Shown piece after piece: positions 45,501 to 53,522 of a DNA stretch of 64,000 bases. Positions within the stretch are counted from its first letter, which is position 1. Every line of letters begins with the position of its first letter. This stretch comes from Giardia muris. Lineage: Eukaryota; Fornicata; Diplomonadida; Hexamitidae. The DNA is taken from assembly GCA_006247105.1 (NCBI GenBank), contig CM016926.1, positions 186,001 through 250,000 of the forward strand, read 5' to 3'. A program made the translations under genes and the position numbers. The notes under the pieces are model-generated. The model was given only the letters and a program-made list of their open reading frames with translations. It searched no databases and was not told the DNA's origin.

Positions 45501-47325
45501 CGCTGTTGATCCAACCACATCATCGCCACAGAAGGTTGAGGCAGTTATACCGTTGCCAACGCCGGATCCTGAAGTTGAAATGCAACAGGAGTCGACTAAT
45601 GTAACGTTACCTGAGTCTCCCACGCGCCCAAGCATTGTCCGCGTGAGCGTTGAAAGCGTCCAACAATTATCTGCCCGTGACTCTCTTGAAGAGCCGGAAC
45701 TCGGCTCAAGTCTCAAATTTGAGACGCGCCCTTCGGTTACTCAACAATTCGAGGAGATGCCACCCCTGGTGAGCTCATTGCAAGTCCACAGGTCTCTCGT
45801 GGAGAATACTAGCCTTCAAAGCGAGTCCTCCTTGAAGTTGTACTACTTTTCGCCGCATAGCTCTAGGAAGTCATCTTGCGAACAGCTTCGAGGAGAGCCT
45901 CCACCACCCATTAACATCGTTGACGAAAACGCTAAGTTACCGCAGGATCCACCTGTGGAGCCGCAGAGACACACACTCTCCGCTCTTGATACGCATTCCG
46001 AACGACTTTCCGCCTCAAAGAATCTTATTGACACGTTGAAGAATGATTTATCATCCGAAGTCTCTGGGATGACAACAATTGTGACACCTCCACAACCAGA
46101 ATTGGCCTCAGATATCTCATCGAGTGCATATGCTACTCCCACGACTGCGAACATTTACTCTCTACCTGCTGTACCACCGACGATGCCATCGGCATACTTC
46201 GCCACACCTGGATCATCTCTCATAGGTGAACAGACAAGGACCGCTTCTACAATAACACCATTGGCAATTGAGACGCCTACCCTTACCAACTTACCACCTA
46301 GGATTATGACCGCTAGCCTAGCCTATGGCTCTCCCGCTACGATTGAGGATGCAGAGAATAGGAAGAGTGATGGTCCTGTGCAGCCATCGACACCCTCAAT
46401 AATCTCACATCCTTGTGAGTCCTTTTTCTCCCCACCTCTTGATCGGACCTCGCCAAAACTAGGCATGAGCGGGGTGATGGAACCAGACCGTCTGAATGCA
46501 TTAGTATCTCCGATTTCATCGATGCTTGAGAACCGTACGTCACTTACTGAGTGCTTACCACTCGCCGAGCGGTCGGATGACCACGTCCATAGAGACTCCA
46601 TCAGGACGAAGAATTTGATTAAGACGAATATTAAGGAGTGTGATGAGCCTCCTGAGGAGACATTTCCATCCATCCATCCTCATCCTCCCTTACCAATACC
46701 CGTCCCCACCGCCCCGTTCTCCACACCCAAGGTGGAACTACTCGCCCCTGACGAGAAGGAGTATGTCCTAGAAGGAGAACAGCGAGCGTTACATCGCGCC
46801 TTGAAGAAGTACGTTGCCCCCGAGCGAACAGAATACCTGGCGGCGCACCAGTCCGTTATTCAGGCTCTTTCTTCTCTTGAAAATCTTTTGGGGATAAACA
46901 CGATTTCGGGCAATGATCCCACAACCCCTCTTGGAGATCAGGTTCGAGCTGCTGTGGAGCATATTAGTAGCAAGCTGATGAACGCGACGGGACGGCGGGA
47001 TGTCTTGAGAGATAGTATAACGGACGCCCATGACCTTGACGAGAAGGTCAAGGCTGACTTAGGACTCATAGGAATTGCGGCGGAATTCGAGGCCTCACAG
47101 CGTCAGCTTCTGGAGCTGACGTCTGCATATCGCGAGTTTTTACGGGAACATGATAGCCTATTACGAGATGCGTTGAACCGGATTCCGGATACGGAGCCAG
47201 AGGAATTAGATCCACAAGAGCAAACCCTCTTGGCACAAATCCCACTTCTTCGCGACAATTGGCTTTCCGCGATGAATGACGCCGCCGAGTTCCTTAGGCC
47301 AATCAGTACTCCAGGCTCCATATAA
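42502..47325 (+). CDS. Very long disordered Pro/Ser/Glu-rich protein
   Basis: The protein has 1607 residues from the first true ATG at 42502 (after GCAAAAATTGAACGTG). A short helical N-terminal motif (SLLERTIDQAIINSKHSY) is followed by poly-Pro/Gln (about 180-205), a PPPPSLPPPPLSSGLSPP stretch, and over 1000 residues rich in Pro, Ser, Thr and Glu with many SP/TP sites. The last 160 residues are helical and well ordered (EQRALHRALKKYVAPERTEY onward). It may be a cytoskeletal or disc scaffold with phosphoregulated linkers; that is inference. No family was recognised. Confidence 0.75.
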   Translation: MNLQSSGSLDGSAFGGSVFGASLALSGSGVAGTMSQSGRPLSLLERTIDQAIINSKHSYNDVLVIPEGLDEPCGPTSLHDIIAQRISASGHRPQPTAPLARASQPNVLQFYTQPPRRSAVAPPVPTSLVQPPVPRAPRKAPKVDMSDLLDVDLRTQNPAYGKGKAKKPSKAVHPMIPEKLPQPPQQPPQPQLQPQAQPQPFPEKVIPVMPQPVPVVVPTTEVDEEKMLLQQQVKSLLQKQTELQAYIGRLENSLHQKRDQTGGLTETQRQDSSTYASPQHNSIRLNLIQIPDPIEAARFLDNLQMSRESVDSADAPSPVFVKQSPFRPMKSRNDSSRDLSSPFDCVEGAAMSSLLAFEKGSVREHTLNQSHPASEPDEFGTGSQYALPPPPSLPPPPLSSGLSPPQEQINFAPNSLQVVASSTEALPEKEPLPVPALMPHNAYQETTREESESISIPVVHAVSEPSPTRTYKGAQKSPVRVKPMSQTDAFLARYGLKAAPSISISDDTQYGDAWDTMDFTIEMTTDVETGKRDYRMISKHPKAVSPKPELMPSPASLMSMLPNSILSPEVARRDTAIHLNSQSIVMTPESVPAVSPESVPLTAIYTQKIPHPMTPTLSYEVIAARAAPMIPTTETHQSAPLAQRIPIEVSACESPIQYRGEADLVQRIQPNLESLEVVRSHHPSQNIEVTVPEPASIAIAPSQATSEEVHVTNAIETNKVISQSKQVDELRTTRYGVDMPAPVLQITSRGFVPVERQKIPFSPAAPPEQLVQKIFSHHQEEVVPSPQPMMVQAFRTTHSSVNTSLVPQEEPPRIVSSNRCSVSDVPVLETERESTSGTTSKSESTIEPEQGWSQMTAYPIVESEPSRVDEVNTGLEMHVLKREAEKAEKIEVTIPAEPPQLLTEREPTPLDTGKNQTNVEMAVDTDAPLQESAYESPTCSIITKVVLDEPSVPVETPKMEYIPPDPPSYIPPPTMSMSVSDCIYADGMSSCSSVSVTGMSAVDPTTSSPQKVEAVIPLPTPDPEVEMQQESTNVTLPESPTRPSIVRVSVESVQQLSARDSLEEPELGSSLKFETRPSVTQQFEEMPPLVSSLQVHRSLVENTSLQSESSLKLYYFSPHSSRKSSCEQLRGEPPPPINIVDENAKLPQDPPVEPQRHTLSALDTHSERLSASKNLIDTLKNDLSSEVSGMTTIVTPPQPELASDISSSAYATPTTANIYSLPAVPPTMPSAYFATPGSSLIGEQTRTASTITPLAIETPTLTNLPPRIMTASLAYGSPATIEDAENRKSDGPVQPSTPSIISHPCESFFSPPLDRTSPKLGMSGVMEPDRLNALVSPISSMLENRTSLTECLPLAERSDDHVHRDSIRTKNLIKTNIKECDEPPEETFPSIHPHPPLPIPVPTAPFSTPKVELLAPDEKEYVLEGEQRALHRALKKYVAPERTEYLAAHQSVIQALSSLENLLGINTISGNDPTTPLGDQVRAAVEHISSKLMNATGRRDVLRDSITDAHDLDEKVKADLGLIGIAAEFEASQRQLLELTSAYREFLREHDSLLRDALNRIPDTEPEELDPQEQTLLAQIPLLRDNWLSAMNDAAEFLRPISTPGSI

Positions 47326-47351
47326 CAAGGGGGTATATTAACGTAAAGAAA

Positions 47352-48284
47352 ATGGACTCGGATTTTGATGTCTTTGATGGGGACTTTGCCGAACTACTCG
47401 GCCCAACGGAGGGTGCGACGATGGACCTGCTTAATTACATGGAGAATAACGTCACAGATGACGCCCAGCCGACATTGAACCTACCAAGTGCCGCCTTAAT
47501 TCAACAGGAAGTCGCATCTTTAAGGGCCGAGAATGTCTCACTCCAGGAGCAAGTCCAGATGCTTCGTCAGTCGTTGATGCAAGGAAGTGCGATTCAAAAT
47601 GCCTTAGAGGCCGAGAATGCCCACCTGAAGAATACTGTCGAGGTCCTAACCGGGGAATGCGAACTATATAGACAAGAATGTGAGCGGTTACAGAAGGGCT
47701 CCAACACTCGAGATGGAGAGCTACTCCCCATCTTAGAAGTCATGCTTGGGATTCCTGGAGATAGCTTAACCCCAAAAGTACTTGAAGATGCTCTTCAATT
47801 ATTATTGGATGCTACTCAGGAGCAAGCACCCGCCCCACCACCCTCTCAACCTCAAGTCCCTCCAGAGCTCTTGTTGCAATTGGATCAGTTTACTAGGCAA
47901 ATAAGTCAAGCAGAGGCACGATCTCGTGCCTTACAGGAGGAAGTAGCATCCTTGAAGATTCAATTAGATCGCTCTAAGTCCACTTACCAATCCAATGTCA
48001 TCTTCTTACGGAAACGATATGAGCAAGTGACTGGTTGGCGTTTGAATATGCAAACACCTTACAACTTCTCGTTCGAGCTTAGGGCCGGTCCCTCTCCAGC
48101 AGAAATCTTCTCATTCGTATGTGATGACCAACATGGCGTCACCCTCCTTCCACAACAATTCCTTCAAGCAAACCCCGATATCATCGACGCCTGCAAACAG
48201 CGACAAGCAGAAGTAGGAGCTCCCGCCGTTTTATACCCACAATTGATGGCTCTCACTCTACTGCGACGTCAGGGTCTTTGTTGA
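47352..48284 (+). CDS. MAD1-like coiled-coil protein with RWD-type C-terminus
   Basis: The protein has 310 residues. Coiled coil covers about 48-115 and 170-215. The C-terminus (FLRKRYEQVTGWRLNMQT...FSFELRAGPSPAEIFSFVCDD) resembles the MAD1 C-terminal fold, in which a helix with a GY/GW-R/K motif leads into a strand pair; that domain binds BUB1 and kinetochores. A MAD1-like spindle checkpoint protein is plausible in Giardia, which keeps a reduced checkpoint. The length is short compared with 700-residue MAD1 proteins, and no canonical MAD2-interaction motif is evident. Confidence 0.5.
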   Translation: MDSDFDVFDGDFAELLGPTEGATMDLLNYMENNVTDDAQPTLNLPSAALIQQEVASLRAENVSLQEQVQMLRQSLMQGSAIQNALEAENAHLKNTVEVLTGECELYRQECERLQKGSNTRDGELLPILEVMLGIPGDSLTPKVLEDALQLLLDATQEQAPAPPPSQPQVPPELLLQLDQFTRQISQAEARSRALQEEVASLKIQLDRSKSTYQSNVIFLRKRYEQVTGWRLNMQTPYNFSFELRAGPSPAEIFSFVCDDQHGVTLLPQQFLQANPDIIDACKQRQAEVGAPAVLYPQLMALTLLRRQGLC

Positions 48285-48307
48285 CTGTAAGCAGATAAGA
48301 AAAATCA

Positions 48308-49600
48308 ATGGACTTAGCGACTCTTCTTGAACAAGACCCTTGCCCTCAGCCTAGGCTAGCAGCGTATGTTCAGACCCTTTCTACTAATGCTAGAGTGGCT
48401 CTTCTCCATAGTGCTGAAGGACTCGATCTCACTCCTGCTCTTCGCTTCTCCGAGATCCGGGAGGCTGTAGACACCCAGGTAGATGGTTTCTCAGACCTTG
48501 GAGATCGTTCTCTCAATACTATTGACGATTCACAAGTTGAACGTGTCTCCAAGGCACAAGTCTGTGGGAGAGAGCTCTTGAACGCCGGTGCTGTCGCATG
48601 CCTTATTCTGGCTGGTGGACAGGCAACGCGTCTGGGTGCTACGGTTCCTAAAGGGGTGTATGAGATTAATTTTGGGCCTGAAGGATCCTGCTTATTGGAA
48701 ATATTGTTACGACGTCTACGTAGCCTTAGTTCGTCGATCCCACTTATCCTTCTGGTCTCTTCGGCTACTGAGGCGGAAACTCGTGGTTCCCTTGTCAGGC
48801 ACGAGTATTTCGGTTATGACCCGAACCTCATTCACTTCTGTGTGCAAGGAGCATATCCCGTTGTCAACGAGCAAGGAGAGCTGGTTCTAAGCGAGCCTTT
48901 GAAGCTTGCGACGGCACCCAACGGTAATGCGGGATTCTTCGACGCATTACGTCATACTGGACTGATCACAAAGTTAAAGGCTCAAGGAGTTCGTTATATC
49001 CATGTTACTGGCGTAGATAACCCATTGATGCCCCTTTGTGACCCGACGTTGATTGGGCATGCCGGAGTGCATGACCTTGATGTAGTTAATATGGTTGTCC
49101 CGGCGATTTCTGGGAAGAAGGAGGGTATTGTAGGTCTACGCCATGTGTCGCGTATATGGCAAGCACCGTTGGTTAGTCCTGAGGTCGACCTCGAACTTCC
49201 CATGGCATCTCCATCTGTACTGGAATATAGTGAGCTCCCTCCAGACTTCGTCATGACGGGGAGATATGCGAACATTATCAGCCACGTCTTTTCGCTCGAG
49301 TATTTGGCTCAGTTGAGTGTCCTTGCTGAACGTGCTCAAGCGCCGCTCGTTCCATATCATCTAGCTCATAAGAAAGCAACGTATTACGATTACGTGAAGA
49401 GAATGGAAGTTACCTCAACGGAGCCCTGCGTCTACAAATTCGAGTCGCTTATCTTCGATATCTTTCACTTCTGTCCGATTGAGAAGTTTGGACTTGTCAT
49501 TAGTGCACGTGAGCGTGTTTTTGCACCAATCAAGAATGCAACTGGTGAAGATTCGATCGAGACCGCCCGCATGGCTTATCATAACGCCCTTACAAAGTGA
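48308..49600 (+). CDS. UAP1: UDP-N-acetylglucosamine pyrophosphorylase (UAP1)
   Basis: The protein has 430 residues and would make UDP-GlcNAc from GlcNAc-1-phosphate and UTP. The nucleotide loop LILAGGQATRLGATVPKG lies at about 99-116. VTGVDNPLMPLCDP is the conserved uridine/metal region, and ATAPNGNAG- and FESLIFDIF-like family motifs are present. In Giardia this enzyme supplies the precursor of the cyst-wall GalNAc polymer and is induced at encystation; induction here is expected but not visible. The ATG follows GATAAGAAAAATCA. The stop is only 3 bp from that of the convergent GAR1 gene. Confidence 0.92.
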   Translation: MDLATLLEQDPCPQPRLAAYVQTLSTNARVALLHSAEGLDLTPALRFSEIREAVDTQVDGFSDLGDRSLNTIDDSQVERVSKAQVCGRELLNAGAVACLILAGGQATRLGATVPKGVYEINFGPEGSCLLEILLRRLRSLSSSIPLILLVSSATEAETRGSLVRHEYFGYDPNLIHFCVQGAYPVVNEQGELVLSEPLKLATAPNGNAGFFDALRHTGLITKLKAQGVRYIHVTGVDNPLMPLCDPTLIGHAGVHDLDVVNMVVPAISGKKEGIVGLRHVSRIWQAPLVSPEVDLELPMASPSVLEYSELPPDFVMTGRYANIISHVFSLEYLAQLSVLAERAQAPLVPYHLAHKKATYYDYVKRMEVTSTEPCVYKFESLIFDIFHFCPIEKFGLVISARERVFAPIKNATGEDSIETARMAYHNALTK

Positions 49601-49603
49601 AGC

Positions 49604-50206
49604 TCATTGACGTGAGAATCGATTCTGAGTACGTCCTTGTGTTTGTGATGGTCGCTGCCAAGAGCTTCCAGAATCACGCTGGAAGGTAGTACGGGAATCA
49701 CGGCGTTGTCTATTATCGGATTGCTGACCACCACGGGATGCTCCGTCACGTTTAAAGGTATTTGGGGCAGGTCTACTGGTTGATGAACGTCTTGCTTGTC
49801 CAATAGGACCGGCTCTACCAGGTTTCTTCTGCTGGCGTACTGGAGGTGCTTGAGGTGTAGTGAAGCGTTCTAAAGGAAGGGTACGCCCCTCATGGATCTG
49901 GAATACTTCTCCAACTTTCAAACTATTCGAGGCAATCCCCGAGCCCAATTTCACCGTGAAGTAATGCTTATTAAGTGGACCAAAGACCTCGTCGACGATC
50001 CCTATTTCCGTCCCACGCTCGGAAAAGACGGGCGCATTAAAGCGTGGGACTAGCTTATGACAGATGTTCTCCATAACGGCGACCTTATAACCCTCATTCG
50101 TACAAGGATGCATGTACTTCCCAAAGGATATCAGCGCCCCATCAGACTTTGTACGATCTTGCCGATCATCACGACGATATTGGTTTTGTCCCGCTGATCT
50201 TCTCAT
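49604..50206 (-). CDS. GAR1: H/ACA snoRNP subunit GAR1
   Basis: The protein has 200 residues. The Gar1 core lies at about 30-118: an RFNAPVF strand, then TEIGIVDEVFGPLNKHYFTVKL, then SLKVGEVFQIHEGRTLPLERF. It binds the Cbf5 pseudouridine synthase and modulates substrate loading. The tail (about 120-200) is Arg/Gln/Ser-rich with sparse RG pairs rather than the long GAR repeats of yeast. The start follows GATGAAGAAAA. It is the last gene of the dense block. Confidence 0.93.
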   Translation of the reverse strand: MRRSAGQNQYRRDDRQDRTKSDGALISFGKYMHPCTNEGYKVAVMENICHKLVPRFNAPVFSERGTEIGIVDEVFGPLNKHYFTVKLGSGIASNSLKVGEVFQIHEGRTLPLERFTTPQAPPVRQQKKPGRAGPIGQARRSSTSRPAPNTFKRDGASRGGQQSDNRQRRDSRTTFQRDSGSSWQRPSQTQGRTQNRFSRQ

Positions 50207-50780
50207 TTTTCTTCATCGTTCTTCATTGAACAAGTAGTGGAATAGAAAGCGGAATACGTATGGTCTCCTTTCCATGGAGCTTAGAACGATAGTGATCAAG
50301 GCTTCGAATGAGAATACGTCGATTTTTTCCCTACCTCATGAAACTGAGTCTTTGAGAATGAAATGATAATATGACTAAATCGTTACCAAATCGAAGATGG
50401 TACGATAGCACAAAGCTCTCCTCATACTCCCTTATCTTCTAGTCTTGATAACAAGCACTCTGCTGTTACGAAATGTAAGTACCATTGTAAAGTGTTTCCA
50501 TGAACGCTAAATGTGATCATCTCATCGCCGTTCAAAATCAGACTTGTGTCACTGGGAAGCATTCCTTTGATACAGTATGCTCAGAAACGATAGCGTTGCA
50601 GACGCTTTGAATTATTTAGCCAGTTATGATTCTTCGTTCATTTCACCCTTTCTTGAACCAGTGTCGGATTTATAACTATGCCCTTTCAGCCTTAAAGCCG
50701 TATACAAGACTCCCCTGTTCTTATCCGAGATCTTGAATGATCATTGTTTGATCAATTCAATCGATCGATTGATAGTTAAA
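50207..50780. other. AT-rich intergenic stretch, no gene seen
   Basis: 574 bp without a credible coding frame, richer in A/T than the surrounding DNA and with many stop codons in all frames. Nothing resembling a tRNA or a transposon end was found. It marks the change from dense housekeeping genes to the sparse right half. Confidence 0.6.
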
Positions 50781-51587
50781 ATGATATGGGTTCACGTTTT
50801 GCACACGGGCCAAGTCTCCGTCGATTGCACGATCCCGTTTGAACACAAGAACCCCTTTGCTAAGACGGGATGGTTCCGTAAGAAGAAATATCGCCTAAGT
50901 CTTCCGGTTTCCGTCTACCTGGTGGAGCATCCGAAGGGACTTCTACTCTTCGACACCGGTTGGGACCTAGAAACCCGTGACACCGTTGTCAACAGGAAAT
51001 GCTTCCTCCCGGTAAGCTATGGAGACCTCCCAGACGGAGATGCCGTACATGAACACCTTGCTCGTCTAGGCTACACCCCTCAGGACCTTGATTACGTCTT
51101 CCTCAGTCATCTCGATAATGATCATACAGGAGGCTTACCTCAACTGAAAGATGCTAAGAGGATCATGGTCTCTGAGCCTGAGTGGAACGCTGCTCAGAAG
51201 TGGAGGTACTTCTACCGTTACAAGAAGAGACATTGGAAGGATATCGACATGCAGACGTTCAAGTACGAAAAAACCGGCGTTGGGCCATTCGGGGAAAGCT
51301 TTGATGTGTTCGGAGACGGCACAATTCATCTGGTCTCAACAAGGGGTCACTCTTTTGGCTTATCTACCATGCTGATTTCCAACAATGACAAGTTTGTTGC
51401 ACTAGTTGGAGATACTGGATACATGCAGAGGTCATGGAGGGAGATGAAGCTACCGGGCCTCATGGTCAACAAGCAGGAGGCTATAGAGTCGTTGCAGTGG
51501 GTACAGAACCTGAGCACGCAAGACAACTGCCTTGGTATCTATGCAACCCATGATCCGGGGGTGACACCATGCGTCATTGAGGTGTAA
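50781..51587 (+). CDS. AHL-lactonase-family metallo-hydrolase (metallo-beta-lactamase fold)
   Basis: The protein has 268 residues from the ATG at 50781 (after GATAGTTAAA); codons further upstream are non-ATG. The dinuclear metal site reads H110-L-D112-N-D114-H115 (FLSHLDNDHTGG), H190 in STRGHSFG, D211 in GDTGY and H257 in ATHDP. This is the ligand set of N-acyl-homoserine lactone hydrolases, with Asp replacing the second His of HxHxDH. The SVYLVEHPKGLLLFDTGWD entry is also family-typical. No signal peptide, so it should be cytosolic. The family is mainly bacterial, which suggests lateral transfer; it may degrade bacterial quorum signals in the gut, which is inference. Confidence 0.85.
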   Translation: MIWVHVLHTGQVSVDCTIPFEHKNPFAKTGWFRKKKYRLSLPVSVYLVEHPKGLLLFDTGWDLETRDTVVNRKCFLPVSYGDLPDGDAVHEHLARLGYTPQDLDYVFLSHLDNDHTGGLPQLKDAKRIMVSEPEWNAAQKWRYFYRYKKRHWKDIDMQTFKYEKTGVGPFGESFDVFGDGTIHLVSTRGHSFGLSTMLISNNDKFVALVGDTGYMQRSWREMKLPGLMVNKQEAIESLQWVQNLSTQDNCLGIYATHDPGVTPCVIEV

Positions 51588-52369
51588 TATCGAGAACAAT
51601 TATCCCATGTGGCACTCAAGAGTTACTCCGGAATGATAATCAATGAAGAGCGAGTATAATGGATACGAGACCAGATATGGGCTGTAATGAATAGAGGTAC
51701 CTAGGATAACGAAGAGTGAAGTTGAATTCCGGTTTGTCACAACCCTATACCTGTTGGATGACCAGATCGGTATCCGTCCATCTACTCAGACTGTTAGATC
51801 CGCTAGCTTTTTGGTCTTAGAAGAACATGTAGAAAAATACTACAGATAGAATATTTGCTGGCAACTTCGGAGGGGATTAGAACTCATGACTGTCCTTGTC
51901 CTTTTAATTGCTACTTTGGAGCAGTATTAGTCTGTGCTTACTCATTGAATCGTGACTAGTGATATAGTAGGATAGTTACAACTATAAGATACAATTCGAG
52001 ATAGATAGACCAGGCAGATAAGCATCTTCTTCTCCTCAAGTGAATCCTCCTGGAGCGGGGTCTCCATCCGAAATGCACTCTAGTCAGCATCGAGGTCCTC
52101 TAGTGTGGAGTGCTCAGAGAGGGGAGGATCATCTCCAGTCTTCTCTGAAGGGTGGGAACGAAAAGGACCGATGGAACAGCAGTCCGGAGCCCTCATCAAC
52201 GGCCTGACATCCCTGGGTGGCTGTGGAGTGGGCCGCATCATCGACTCGTCAACCTCCAAACGACCTCGAGACACCTCTGGAGATACCAAGGCACCCGGGT
52301 GCAGACGGGACGAGTCAGTTCGGGGTTCTGCCGGCCCTTGCCCTCCAATAGAGCCCGGACGACCCCGCA
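51588..52369. other. Intergenic stretch, AT-rich then GC-rich, no gene supported
   Basis: The first 450 bp (51588-52030) are AT-rich and closed in all frames. From about 52080 the base composition turns GC-rich with long overlapping open frames on both strands, none of which resembles a protein family. The transition, followed by VSP-like sequence, looks like a recombination junction or remnant. Confidence 0.5.
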
Positions 52370-53500
52370 ATGCTCGGGACGATCGACCGCTCCTCCGGGA
52401 GAGCAGTACCGGAGATCGACGTCCTCGAGGGCTCGATGGGGGTGAAGAACGCGAGAGACCTCTCGTGTACGGAAGGAGCCGGGACAGGGGAGTGCACAAG
52501 AGCGAGGACGACATGCACTGATCCGAACTGCAAGACATGTGACTCTGATCCAAGTCAGTGCACGGACTGCAATGCGGGATACTTCGTGGAGAACAACGCG
52601 TGCACGGCCTGCTCGGCCAACTGTGCTACGTGCTCTGATGCCGACACCTGCGCCTCCTGCAAGACTGGATATGACACTCCAGCCAGTAAGTGCAATACCT
52701 GCGCCTCGGGCTACCTCCCAGATGCGAACAAGGCCAACTGCTACTCCTGTTCAGTCGAGAACTGCATCGAGGCGAAAGCTGACGGCACCTGCTCCAAGTG
52801 CGCGGACGAGTACTTCCTCGACACCACATGTAAGAAGTGCAGCGCGGGTTGTAAGACGTGCACGGATGCCACTGCCACCACATGCTCCGCCTGCATGCCC
52901 GGCTACAAGCACGACAGCAGTGCCAAGACCTGCACTGCCTGCACCGTTCCCGGCTGCAAGACCTGCGACACCGATGTCGCCACATGCACAAAGTGCCTCG
53001 ACGGCTACCACTCTACCACGGCCGCCGGCTCTTCTTCCGTCACCTGCACGGCCTGCGACCTCCAGAACTGCGAAGCCTGCAACACTGACAAGAGCCAGTG
53101 CGAGGCGTGCAAGAGCGGCTTCGGCCCGACCTACAACTCTTCCCTCTCCATCACGACCTGCAGCGAGTGCTCCGACAACTGCGAGAGCTGCCTCGACCTC
53201 GGCCTCGGCTCGGGGCTCGTCTGTGTCGGGTGTCCAACTGGGAAGAACCCGATCAACGGAGAGTGCGTCGATGCGAACACAAAGATCTGCACGGGGTCCT
53301 CCGGCTCCTGCACCTCCTGCCTCAACGGCTTCCAGGGGTATATGGATGCGATCGGGCTGGCTTGTGGGGGCGAGGAGGCCTCAACGAGCACCCCGAGGAG
53401 AGCCGTGGACCTTCCGTCCTCGGGGCAGGCCGTTGGTAGTGGTTGGATGCCCAGAGTGTCGGATGGGCGGGGAGGGGGAGCCTCAGTGGAAGGCTGGTGA
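52370..53500 (+). pseudogene. VSP-like cysteine-rich fragment lacking leader and anchor
   Basis: A 376-residue open frame. Residues about 32-330 have dense CxxC motifs in the Giardia VSP style (for example CTACSANCATCSDADTCASC and CEACNTDKSQCEACKSGF). No signal peptide is found: the first 30 residues are charged and low complexity. After GFQGYMDAIG the cysteine pattern ends and an unrelated Gly/Ser/Arg-rich tail leads to the stop, so there is no TM segment or cytoplasmic tail. It is best explained as a truncated VSP-type gene, a donor for recombination, or a gene broken at both ends. No A-rich initiator lies before 52370. Confidence 0.7.
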
Positions 53501-53522
53501 AGTGGATGTTTGATTCTCAAAA

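Noticed and set aside
52105..52521. Open frames on both strands in the GC-rich stretch before the VSP-like fragment
   Set aside because: High GC opens all phases; no family resemblance and no initiator. The origin of this DNA remains unclear.
52539..53513. 324-codon open frame on the plus strand rich in Ala, Pro and Arg
   Set aside because: Shadow of the GC-rich VSP-like fragment in another phase; no recognisable motif.
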